Of a stretch of DNA of 41,620 bases, positions 34,545 through 41,268 are shown piece by piece; the first letter of the stretch is position 1; each line of letters begins with the position of its first letter. Both the position numbers and the translations under genes were made by a program. The stretch spans positions 1 through 41,620 of the IMG/VR virus record IMGVR_UViG_3300008114_002492; one strand, 5' to 3'. The DNA is from a virus. The notes beneath the pieces were generated by a model that saw only the letters and a list, made by a program, of their open reading frames with translations, did not search any database and was not told the DNA's origin.

Positions 34545-34710
34545 TTAAGGTAATTTTTTGTATTTGTATACTTTTGAAATTTTGGAATTGAAGTATTTTC
34601 CTTGTGATTCTGACAATCTGAATTCAGCATATACAGGTTCTAACAATGTTAGACGAATTAATTTCATTAAGAATTTTTGTACCTTTAATTTCTTGTCTTC
34701 CTACTGCCAT
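34545..34710 (-). pseudogene. small gene apparently broken by a frameshift
   Basis: On the minus strand an ATG at 34710 opens MAVGRQEIKGTKILNEINSS and stops after 28 codons, while the +1 frame continues without stop as LLEPVYAEFRLSESQGKYFN and a basic end up to a stop at 34545-34547. The tail ESQGKYFNSKI resembles the end of KTSC domains. Dropping one A from the A5 run (plus-strand T5 at 34674-34678) joins the frames into one basic protein of about 54 residues. A TATTTAT box lies 6 nt before the ATG. Either a real frameshift or an assembly error in the homopolymer explains it. Confidence 0.42.
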
Positions 34711-34716
34711 AATAGT

Positions 34717-34723
34717 ATAAATA
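34717..34723 (-). promoter_or_regulatory. TATTTAT box, candidate late promoter of the broken gene
   Basis: TATTTAT on the minus strand, 6 nt before the ATG at 34710 and just past the terminator of the UVR gene. Confidence 0.4.
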
Positions 34724-34725
34724 TT

Positions 34726-34758
34726 AAAAGACCCCTGATTTTAGTCAAGGGTCTTTTT
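34726..34758 (-). terminator. rho-independent terminator after the UVR gene
   Basis: Inverted repeat AAAAGACCC-C-TGA / TCA-A-GGGTCTTTT around the loop TTTTAG, with T-tract and A-tract flanks. It lies 1-2 bp after the UVR gene stop on the minus strand. Confidence 0.75.
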
Positions 34759-34759
34759 A

Positions 34760-35206
34760 TTAGGGTTTCATTTTTTGTAGTTGGTCTCGTAGTTCAATTG
34801 CCTTTTCAAAGTTTTGTGATTTAATACACTCCTTCAACTCATCTTCAATCTTTTTAATTTCTTCTTGGTCTTTTTCAAAAGTTTTGATTTTATCACGAAG
34901 ATAAATTGCCAATTGGAAATCTTCTTTTTCAACTGCTTTGTCAAGTTGTTGTTTTAATGATTCCAAAGAATTTTTATTTTTTCTTGGTGCACCCATAGTA
35001 CCCGTAGTTACAATGTAAGTAATTCTACCATCAGGGGATGAAAAAGTTTCTTTTTCCCATTCCATACCATTTTCACTTCCTGTTTCAGTTTTATGTTCCA
35101 TAGAAGAACTGTTAAAGTTAGGGTTGTAATCACCAAACATCTCATTGATTTCGTCCATCATTTGTTTTAGAGATTTTCTGTTGTTGTTTCCAAATAAGTC
35201 AAACAT
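34760..35206 (-). CDS. UVR-motif protein, McsA-like ClpC-adaptor candidate
   Basis: A 148-residue protein with two UVR motifs at the end: LKQQLDKAVEKEDFQLAIYL with RDKIK (84-107) and LKECIKSQNFEKAIELRDQL (124-143). UVR motifs occur in UvrB/UvrC and in McsA and ClpC, where they mediate contacts with each other. The N-terminal 80 residues are strand-like (EKETFSSPDGRITYIVTTGT) and lack the four zinc-binding cysteines of McsA; only Cys127 is present. It is divergent from the phage ClpC-like gene, whose own middle domain also carries a UVR-like motif, so an adaptor role for that unfoldase is a reasonable inference. Confidence 0.65.
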   Translation of the reverse strand: MFDLFGNNNRKSLKQMMDEINEMFGDYNPNFNSSSMEHKTETGSENGMEWEKETFSSPDGRITYIVTTGTMGAPRKNKNSLESLKQQLDKAVEKEDFQLAIYLRDKIKTFEKDQEEIKKIEDELKECIKSQNFEKAIELRDQLQKMKP

Positions 35207-35231
35207 ATTTTTTTATTTTAAATTTTTTATG

Positions 35232-35239
35232 TATCTTTG
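35232..35239 (+). promoter_or_regulatory. possible upstream -7 element of the clpC promoter region
   Basis: TATCTTTG matches TAnnTTTG on the plus strand, but no TTG is present 19-20 nt upstream. A transcript from here would have a leader of more than 100 nt that includes both repeats described below. Confidence 0.3.
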
Positions 35240-35275
35240 TGAAACATAAATACAAAATTGTGCCAAATCAATAAC

Positions 35276-35313
35276 ACTGACATTTTGTCATATTATACTG
35301 ACATATAGTCATA
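35276..35313 (+). promoter_or_regulatory. paired operator-like repeats upstream of clpC
   Basis: Two 17-bp copies, ACTGACATTTTGTCATA (35276-35292) and ACTGACATATAGTCATA (35297-35313), are identical at 15 of 17 positions, have TGAC/GTCA inverted arms, and start exactly 21 bp apart, two helical turns. The second ends 1 nt before the -33 TTG of the clpC promoter. This is the geometry of a dimeric repressor or activator site pair. Confidence 0.65.
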
Positions 35314-35314
35314 G

Positions 35315-35344
35315 TTGTTATTTAAAATAAAAATGGTATATTTG
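35315..35344 (+). promoter_or_regulatory. Bacteroidetes-type promoter of clpC (TTG-N19-TATATTTG)
   Basis: -33 TTG at 35315-35317 and -7 TATATTTG at 35337-35344, spacer 19 nt. The predicted start of transcription is about 10 nt before the ATG at 35362. Confidence 0.8.
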
Positions 35345-35361
35345 TGGTAAGATAAAAGACT

Positions 35362-37356
35362 ATGATTGAATCAATGGATAACACAGAAGGTAAGTCAACA
35401 CCTAAAAAGAAATCAGGAGGAACTCCTGTATTGGACAATTTCAGTAAGGACTTAATCAAAATGGCTCAAGAGGGTAAATTGGACCCTGTTATTGGTCGTG
35501 AGATGGAAATTAACCGAATTGCTCAAATCCTTTCTCGTAGAAAGAAAAACAACCCAATTATCATTGGTGAACCTGGTTGTGGTAAAACCGCAATTGTTGA
35601 AGGTTTGGCAATGAAAATCTTTAACGGGGATTGTCCTCGTAACTTACGTGATAAACGTATTGTATTATTGGATTTAACATCCATCGTTGCCGGTACAAAG
35701 TATCGTGGTCAATTTGAAGAACGTATGAAAGTTATTATTGAAGAACTTTCAGAAAATCCTGACATTGTAATTTTCATTGATGAAATCCATACAATTGTTG
35801 GAGCTGGTAATTCTTCAGGTTCAATGGACGCATCCAACATCTTTAAACCAGCACTTGCTCGTGGTGAAATCCAATGTATCGGAGCAACCACTTTGGATGA
35901 GTATCGTACCAACTTTGAAAAAGACGGAGCCCTTGAGCGTCGTTTCCAAAAAGTTGTTGTTGACTCTCCAAATAAAGCTGAGACTTTAACAATCATTACA
36001 AATGTTAAAGACAAGTATGAAGAATACCATAAGGTTAGTTATTCTGAAGAAGTATTGGAATTGTGTGTGAACTTGGCTGACCGTTACATCACTGACCGTG
36101 AGTTTCCTGACAAAGCATTTGATATTATGGATGAAGTTGGTGCCCGTTCTCAAGTGGATACCAAAATCCCTGAATCCTTGGAGATTCTAAAACAAAAAGC
36201 TTCAGAACTTAAACAACAAAAACTTGATGTTGTTAAAAGACAAGACTTTGAACACGCAGCTGAACTACGTGATAAAGAGAAAAAACTTCTTGAACGTTTG
36301 GAACTTGAAAAGGCGAAGTTTGAAAAAGAACAATCTGAAAATCGCAAACCGATTGACCCAGAATTGGTCTTGAATGTAGTTTCGTCAATGACAAAGATTC
36401 CTGTCAACAAATTAAATGTTGATGATAAGATGGCTTTGGTTGGAATGGAAAAAACTTTGATTTCCGAAGTTGTAGGTCAGGATGATGCGGTGTCAAAGAT
36501 TTCAAAATCTATCCGTAGAAACCGTTTGGGTATTAAAGACCCAAATAAACCAATCGGTTCGTTTATCTTCTTGGGTTCAACAGGTGTAGGTAAAACCCAC
36601 TTGGCAAAACAATTGGCTAAACAAATCTTTGGTAGTTCAGATGCACTTATCCGTGTGGATATGAGTGAGTACCAAGAGAAACATACCATCTCTCGTTTGA
36701 TTGGTTCCCCTCCAGGTTACGTGGGTTATGAAGAAGGTGGACAGTTGACCGAACAGGTTAAGAACAAACCTTACTCTGTAATCTTGTTTGATGAGGTTGA
36801 AAAAGCAAACAAAGAAATCTTCCACACACTTCTTCAGATGTTGGATGAAGGTCACCTTACAGATTCTTTGGGTAGAAAAATTAACTTCAAGAATTGTTTG
36901 ATTATTATGACATCAAACATTGGGGTTAAAAAACTTCAAGACTTTGGAACAGGTATCGGTTTTTCAAGTAACGCTTATTCTAACGAAGAACAGAAAAAAG
37001 AAATCTTGAAAAAAGAAATGAAGAATTATTTCTCTCCTGAGTTCTTGAACCGTATTGATGATGTGATTGTGTTTAATTCTTTGAACGAAGAATCTATCAA
37101 AAAGATTGTTGACATTGAATTAAAGAAATTAATGGGTCGTTTGTCAGAGTTGAAACTTATTTTCAAGTATGACGACAAATTAGTTTCACACATTGCCAAG
37201 ATTGGTTATGATGAATTATATGGAGCTCGTCCTATCAAAAGAGCAATTCAGGACCAAATTGAAGATTTGATATCTGAAGAAGTCCTAAACGGAAATGTGG
37301 TTGAGAGTAAACAATATTCCCTATCGGTAAAATCTGAGAAGGTAATCATCAAATAA
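35362..37356 (+). CDS. clpC: ClpC-like AAA+ unfoldase without N-domain
   Basis: A 664-residue Hsp100 ATPase. D1 has Walker A GEPGCGKT (69-76), pore loop KYRG (113-116) and Walker B IFIDEIH (137-143). The middle domain has a UVR-like motif (LKQQKLDVVKRQDFEHAAEL, 283-302). D2 has GSTGVGKT (405-412), pore GYVG (452-455) and FDEVE (476-480). GTGIGF (529-534) fits the ClpP-docking loop (I/L/V-G-F), so it should work with host ClpP. The first 20 residues are a short basic tail; the about 150-residue N-domain that binds adaptors in ClpC is absent. D2 ends with YGARPIKRAIQDQIEDLIS. Host-type promoter and an operator-like repeat pair lie upstream; a terminator follows. Confidence 0.9.
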   Translation: MIESMDNTEGKSTPKKKSGGTPVLDNFSKDLIKMAQEGKLDPVIGREMEINRIAQILSRRKKNNPIIIGEPGCGKTAIVEGLAMKIFNGDCPRNLRDKRIVLLDLTSIVAGTKYRGQFEERMKVIIEELSENPDIVIFIDEIHTIVGAGNSSGSMDASNIFKPALARGEIQCIGATTLDEYRTNFEKDGALERRFQKVVVDSPNKAETLTIITNVKDKYEEYHKVSYSEEVLELCVNLADRYITDREFPDKAFDIMDEVGARSQVDTKIPESLEILKQKASELKQQKLDVVKRQDFEHAAELRDKEKKLLERLELEKAKFEKEQSENRKPIDPELVLNVVSSMTKIPVNKLNVDDKMALVGMEKTLISEVVGQDDAVSKISKSIRRNRLGIKDPNKPIGSFIFLGSTGVGKTHLAKQLAKQIFGSSDALIRVDMSEYQEKHTISRLIGSPPGYVGYEEGGQLTEQVKNKPYSVILFDEVEKANKEIFHTLLQMLDEGHLTDSLGRKINFKNCLIIMTSNIGVKKLQDFGTGIGFSSNAYSNEEQKKEILKKEMKNYFSPEFLNRIDDVIVFNSLNEESIKKIVDIELKKLMGRLSELKLIFKYDDKLVSHIAKIGYDELYGARPIKRAIQDQIEDLISEEVLNGNVVESKQYSLSVKSEKVIIK

Positions 37357-37384
37357 GTGAATAATATTCCTTATCGGTAATAAA

Positions 37385-37412
37385 AGTGGGGTCATTGACC
37401 CCATTTTTTTTT
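37385..37412 (+). terminator. rho-independent terminator of clpC
   Basis: Hairpin TGGGGTCATTGACCCCA (37387-37403) followed by nine T. Its core GGGTCATTGACCC is shared with the terminator at 40607. Confidence 0.85.
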
Positions 37413-37430
37413 ATAAAGTTATAAGCATAA

Positions 37431-37456
37431 AAAAAAGGGTCGTTAAGACCCTTTTC
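37431..37456 (-). terminator. rho-independent terminator of the peptidase gene
   Basis: Stem AAAAGGGTC / GACCCTTTT (37433-37441 with 37447-37455), loop GTTAA; an A-run at 37428-37436 gives the U-tract on the minus strand. It directly follows the peptidase stop at 37459. Confidence 0.8.
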
Positions 37457-37458
37457 TA

Positions 37459-38286
37459 TTAAATGTACCACTGACTTTTGGCATATTCTTTATCGTACTG
37501 ATACTCATGTTTTTCATATCCAAGTTTATCAATCATTGCATATGCGGTCTTAATTGAGTTATCCAAATCATCAATTACCACATACTCACTTGGTCTGTGG
37601 TAGTTGTAATAACCACAAGAAATGTTGATACAAGAGAAATCAAACTTCATTTTCAATTGAGAAACGTCTGTGTATGGGTGAACCATATACTCACGAGTTG
37701 GCATGTATTCATCTAATACCTTGTCAACAATGGTAAAGAATTCACTATCACGGTTAAATAAACGTACACCAGAACAAACTTCAGTAACCATGTAGTTCAA
37801 TGGTGCATCCAACTGAATTGCGTAAGACACATCAACAAAGAAATTTGGGTCAGCTTTACGAGAACCCCAACATCCTGTTTCCTCACTAACAAAGAACGCT
37901 GCTTTTACGTGTGGTAAATCCAAAAGAGCTGACATTGCTCCAAACACACCACATTTGTCATCACCACCAATACCTGTTTCTTTACCTTCAGGTGTATAAC
38001 CTTTAAGACAAACTTTAAGGTTTCCTTCATAGTCAGGTAAGGTTTCTGTGTGAACAACAATCTCATTCATTCCGTGAACGGTATCGGTATGAGCAACCAT
38101 ACATGGATAAAGTTTCCCTTCAAAACCTTCACTTGTTTTGGTGGCATAAATGTTCATCATTTCATCTACCACATAAGGTATGTTGTTTTCCTTAAGCCAG
38201 TTGGAAATAAATTCCACCATATATTCTTCATGGTACGTAGCGGTTGGAACGCTAAGTACTCTTTCTAATAAATCTAATCTGTTCAT
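37459..38286 (-). CDS. M20-type zinc peptidase (PepT-like), compact
   Basis: A 275-residue metallopeptidase with a full ligand set: His66 and Asp68 in VAHTDTVHG, Asp109 in GIGGDDKCG, the acid pair Glu135-Glu136 in SEETG, Asp160 in IQLDAP, and His230 in YNYHRPSE. This is the M20/PepT catalytic arrangement with two zinc ions. It lacks the roughly 100-residue dimerisation domain of PepT. Such enzymes release amino acids from short peptides, so it may recycle ClpP products. I start at 38286: the frame to 38307 would run across the promoter. A TATCTTTG promoter ends 7 nt before the ATG. A host-type promoter suggests early or middle expression. Confidence 0.8.
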   Translation of the reverse strand: MNRLDLLERVLSVPTATYHEEYMVEFISNWLKENNIPYVVDEMMNIYATKTSEGFEGKLYPCMVAHTDTVHGMNEIVVHTETLPDYEGNLKVCLKGYTPEGKETGIGGDDKCGVFGAMSALLDLPHVKAAFFVSEETGCWGSRKADPNFFVDVSYAIQLDAPLNYMVTEVCSGVRLFNRDSEFFTIVDKVLDEYMPTREYMVHPYTDVSQLKMKFDFSCINISCGYYNYHRPSEYVVIDDLDNSIKTAYAMIDKLGYEKHEYQYDKEYAKSQWYI

Positions 38287-38293
38287 CTTACCA

Positions 38294-38323
38294 CAAAGAT
38301 ACAACAAAATTATGAATTATCAA
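38294..38323 (-). promoter_or_regulatory. Bacteroidetes-type promoter of the peptidase gene (TTG-N19-TATCTTTG)
   Basis: On the minus strand, TTG at 38321-38323, 19 nt spacer, TATCTTTG at 38294-38301, then seven nt to the ATG. The transcript is probably leaderless or has a leader of only a few bases. The TTG overlaps the end of the upstream gene. Confidence 0.8.
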
Positions 38324-40119
38324 AAAAGTTGTAGATTATAAATAAAATCTTTGAATTTTTCAAATGGTAATCTCATTTTTTTCATATCACCTTTACCAAC
38401 AGTGTTTATTGCAAATGTCACCCTATCATCTTCCATATCCAAATCAGAAATTTTTAGATTATATCTATCATCACCTGGCATTACAAACCACTCATCAAAA
38501 CCACCCAATTTTTTAATAAAATCATAATGGTCAATGTAATCACCTGTTATGTTTTCATTTTCATTAATAGTTTCTTCCATAGTATCTAATAATTTTTCTA
38601 TGGCATTGTAGGTACTACTATATTCATGATTCCCAGACCTAAACTCATATACACTATCAGCAATACTTGGGGGGTCAATATTTTCAAGATTAATAATTCT
38701 TCTTAATAATCCATAAATTCCAATATTAAACTTTGGATTATATTTTTGATAGGTTTTTATAAGGTCATCTAATTTAACCGTTTTCTTATAAAATGTACCC
38801 GTCATTGGTAACCCATATTCGGCAAACATATTTGAATAATCTCTTTCCAAATATTCTTTAATACCTCGTTCGGCATCAACATTCATGTCATAAGTATATT
38901 CACTGGTTATGTTATCAACGGCATTTTCAAATGTCTTTGATAGGAATTCGGAAACTTTAATTTTACAGTCATCATTACCATATTCCTTTAATCCCAACGT
39001 ACATTCATATAATTTTGGATTAATAATCTTCATATACGTTTGAAGTCTTTTCATTTGTTCGTCATCAAAATAAGAATACATATATCCCTCTTTCCATTCT
39101 TCTTCACCATAATAACTATCAAAAATTTCACCTGTACCGTAACTAGATAATGAAATATCTAAGTACATTCTATCACCGTCACCTTCGTTCCACTCAAATA
39201 AATCAAAATAATCATTATCTCTTCCGTTAAAATCTAAATTCAAAGTGACATTATCCTCATTATCTCTATTGTAACTGGTGATTAATGGGTCCACCCTATC
39301 AGCATTCCAACTTGAAATAGTTCCGTCTTTAATTCTTTCAAATCCTGCTTTTACTTTTCCACCACCCAATAATTTTTCAATAACAAAATTTTCAACCTCA
39401 GGATAAACGTGGTATAGAAAATCCACATCATGTCCAGTATCCGCAGCATCATACACAGTTGGGTCACCGTCTTTAATATATAAAGCCACTTTTTGTCTTC
39501 TATTAGATTTGTCTATAAAGTAATAAAGTTTACCGTCTTTGGTGTATTTGTTAAAATAATCAGGCTGTTGCCCCGCAGTACACCAACGTGTACCTGAACC
39601 ATAATAACAAGAAGCATTATGTGTGATGGCTCTAATTCCTATTACATCACCGTCTTCAAATACTTTTTCAGCTTCTTTTTTCGCCTCACGTTCTTTTTCT
39701 CTTTTAGATGAAATCATTGAAAGTGCTTGCGTCAAATAACCCAATGTATCAATATTATACGAATTAATATCTTTTGGTGATTTTAATATAACGTCTAACT
39801 TTGGAAATGCTCTTGATTCAATACCATCCCACAACTCTTTGGTTGTACCTATTACTTCAGGTGTAATTTTATCATTGTTTTTGATAAATGACCTAAGTCT
39901 ATTTACAAGTAGATTAATAAAATCATTAATATCTGTATTTTGGTCAATCAAATATCTTTTGGTTTCGTTCTCAACAAACGGAATAAACTTGGTTCCCAAA
40001 CTTGACGTAGCATCAAAAATTTTGTCAATCATCTCAGCATCCTCAGGAGATGAAAACATTTCTTTTACCTTTTTGATGGCATCTTCTTTCTTACCTTCTT
40101 GTAAAAATATTTTGTACAT
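38320..40119 (-). CDS. large hypothetical phage protein with WCT motif
   Basis: A 599-residue acidic protein of unknown function. A region near residues 165-212 has ASCYYGSGTRWCTAGQQPDY followed by FNKYTKDGKLYYFIDK, a WCT-centred pattern I have seen in many proteins of large phages; its role is unknown. The N-terminal 150 residues are helical and charged, the C-terminal 350 mixed. No membrane segment or signal. A TATTTAT box lies 5 nt before the start, suggesting late expression, and the plus-strand promoter at 40133 lies just beyond it. A virion or host-interaction role is possible but not shown. Confidence 0.55.
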   Translation of the reverse strand: MYKIFLQEGKKEDAIKKVKEMFSSPEDAEMIDKIFDATSSLGTKFIPFVENETKRYLIDQNTDINDFINLLVNRLRSFIKNNDKITPEVIGTTKELWDGIESRAFPKLDVILKSPKDINSYNIDTLGYLTQALSMISSKREKEREAKKEAEKVFEDGDVIGIRAITHNASCYYGSGTRWCTAGQQPDYFNKYTKDGKLYYFIDKSNRRQKVALYIKDGDPTVYDAADTGHDVDFLYHVYPEVENFVIEKLLGGGKVKAGFERIKDGTISSWNADRVDPLITSYNRDNEDNVTLNLDFNGRDNDYFDLFEWNEGDGDRMYLDISLSSYGTGEIFDSYYGEEEWKEGYMYSYFDDEQMKRLQTYMKIINPKLYECTLGLKEYGNDDCKIKVSEFLSKTFENAVDNITSEYTYDMNVDAERGIKEYLERDYSNMFAEYGLPMTGTFYKKTVKLDDLIKTYQKYNPKFNIGIYGLLRRIINLENIDPPSIADSVYEFRSGNHEYSSTYNAIEKLLDTMEETINENENITGDYIDHYDFIKKLGGFDEWFVMPGDDRYNLKISDLDMEDDRVTFAINTVGKGDMKKMRLPFEKFKDFIYNLQLF

Positions 40120-40124
40120 TTCTT

Positions 40125-40131
40125 ATAAATA
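40125..40131 (-). promoter_or_regulatory. TATTTAT box, candidate late promoter
   Basis: CTATTTATAAG on the minus strand, about 5 nt before the ATG at 40119. Confidence 0.45.
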
Positions 40132-40132
40132 G

Positions 40133-40163
40133 TTGTGTAGATTAAAAAATGGTTGTATCTTTG
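40133..40163 (+). promoter_or_regulatory. Bacteroidetes-type promoter (TTG-N20-TATCTTTG)
   Basis: TTG at 40133-40135 and TATCTTTG at 40156-40163, spacer 20 nt. Points to the exported-protein gene at 40185; a purine stretch AAGGAAG before the ATG could help ribosome binding. Confidence 0.8.
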
Positions 40164-40184
40164 TTTAAGAAAGGAAGACAAACT

Positions 40185-40601
40185 ATGAAAAACATCATCA
40201 CCACCATCGCAATGTTCATCTTGACTATCACCGCTCAAGCACAATCAGTTTATAAGTTTGAAAATTTCTACAACTACAAACACCTTTCTATTTGGGAAAG
40301 CCCATATGCGGTAAACAATGATATGGACAGTAACTTGGGTAGTGGTATGGCTAAATGTGAAATGACTCTTGAAAACAAGACTATCACTATCAAAAATTAC
40401 ACTTCTAAAAACACTTTCACCTACAATATTGTAAGTGTTGAAAATGGTCCTTACACTATCTACAGAACCAAATGTGTTGAGTCAAATAATATGGATGTTA
40501 ATTTCTACATCCTTGATGATGGTGATAAAATTTTCATCTACTGCACTTGGGACATTGATGGATACTACCTCCAAGGATGGCAAACAAAAATTAACAAATA
40601 A
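40185..40601 (+). CDS. small exported protein with signal peptide
   Basis: A 138-residue protein. Residues 1-20 are a typical signal peptide (MKNIITTIAMFILTITAQAQ): Lys at 2, hydrophobic core, AQA before the likely cleavage site near residue 19 or 20. The mature part is beta-rich (repeated strands, for example KTITIKNYTSKNTFTYNIVS) with three cysteines. No lipobox. I start at 40185: the frame start at 40149 would add 12 residues and lies within the promoter. It has its own host-type promoter and strong terminator, so it is probably an independent early-expressed gene. Export to the periplasm or outer surface suggests a role in altering the host surface or blocking other phages; the exact target is unknown. 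Confidence 0.7.
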   Translation: MKNIITTIAMFILTITAQAQSVYKFENFYNYKHLSIWESPYAVNNDMDSNLGSGMAKCEMTLENKTITIKNYTSKNTFTYNIVSVENGPYTIYRTKCVESNNMDVNFYILDDGDKIFIYCTWDIDGYYLQGWQTKINK

Positions 40602-40632
40602 AAAAAGGGGGTCATTGACCCCCTTTTTTATT
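40602..40632 (+). terminator. bidirectional rho-independent terminator
   Basis: Hairpin GGGGGTCATTGACCCCC (40607-40623) with A and T runs on both sides. It serves the exported-protein gene and the convergent gene at 40650. Confidence 0.85.
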
Positions 40633-40649
40633 ATAATTAGTTTTTTTTA

Positions 40650-41243
40650 TTATGCCATATTTGATACTCCAGCCTGAGTTGCAATCATATCAACAAGTTT
40701 TTTTCCAACTTCTGTTTTTGCCCACTCTGGCATTGTACTTTGAAATCCTGATAATTCAGCTGCTTTATTTCTCAAAGCTTGTTTCATATTAACTAAATCA
40801 TTAATTGCTGAAATGTAAACTGATTTATCATTACCCGCAACTGAGGTGTTAAATATATTACTCTTGTAATTTTTCCAATTAGATGTAGTAGCTTCTTTAT
40901 ATCCCTGAGGATTTATTTTTTCTAATAATTTTTGTACTTCTAAAAATGGTTGTGCAACATTAATAAGTGGACCCGCACCAGATTTAATTTGAGCCATAAC
41001 ATTTTGTAGTTTTTTACTATCAAAAGGTAAATAAGTATCTACTTTAGCAACCAAATTTTTGTATTTTTCTTTATTGTCTTCTTGTGGAACAACACTTTGT
41101 TGTTGTTCTTGAGTTTCCATTTTTTTGATTTTCAAACCGTTAGGTTCTCCAGACATAAATCCAACACCCATAGACTCCTTTATAACACGTCTTACAATTT
41201 TTTCTAAATCAGATTCTGTTAATCTTACTATTTTTTTTGTCAT
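40650..41243 (-). CDS. putative internal head protein with N-terminal targeting peptide
   Basis: A 197-residue protein. Residues 1-24 (MTKKIVRLTESDLEKIVRRV, then IKES) match the start of the 16123 protein in pattern: KKIVRL-x-ES with IVRRVI. LTE and IKE, each before Ser, fit the prohead protease rule. Residues 50-197 are mostly helical (YKNLVAKVDTYLPFDSKKLQ and MKQALRNKAAELSGFQSTMP) with no known motif. I infer that the first 20 or so residues send the protein into the prohead and are then removed. The TATTTAT box is 17 nt before the start. Confidence 0.55.
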   Translation of the reverse strand: MTKKIVRLTESDLEKIVRRVIKESMGVGFMSGEPNGLKIKKMETQEQQQSVVPQEDNKEKYKNLVAKVDTYLPFDSKKLQNVMAQIKSGAGPLINVAQPFLEVQKLLEKINPQGYKEATTSNWKNYKSNIFNTSVAGNDKSVYISAINDLVNMKQALRNKAAELSGFQSTMPEWAKTEVGKKLVDMIATQAGVSNMA

Positions 41244-41260
41244 GATTAAATTATTTCTTA

Positions 41261-41267
41261 ATAAATA
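41261..41267 (-). promoter_or_regulatory. TATTTAT box, candidate late promoter
   Basis: CTATTTATTAAG on the minus strand, 17 nt before the ATG at 41243; it lies back to back with the tmRNA promoter on the plus strand. Confidence 0.4.
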
Positions 41268-41268
41268 G

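Noticed and set aside
34558-34824. Plus-strand 88-codon frame
   Set aside because: It crosses a terminator and the end of the UVR gene; the minus strand gives the better reading, a frameshifted small gene.
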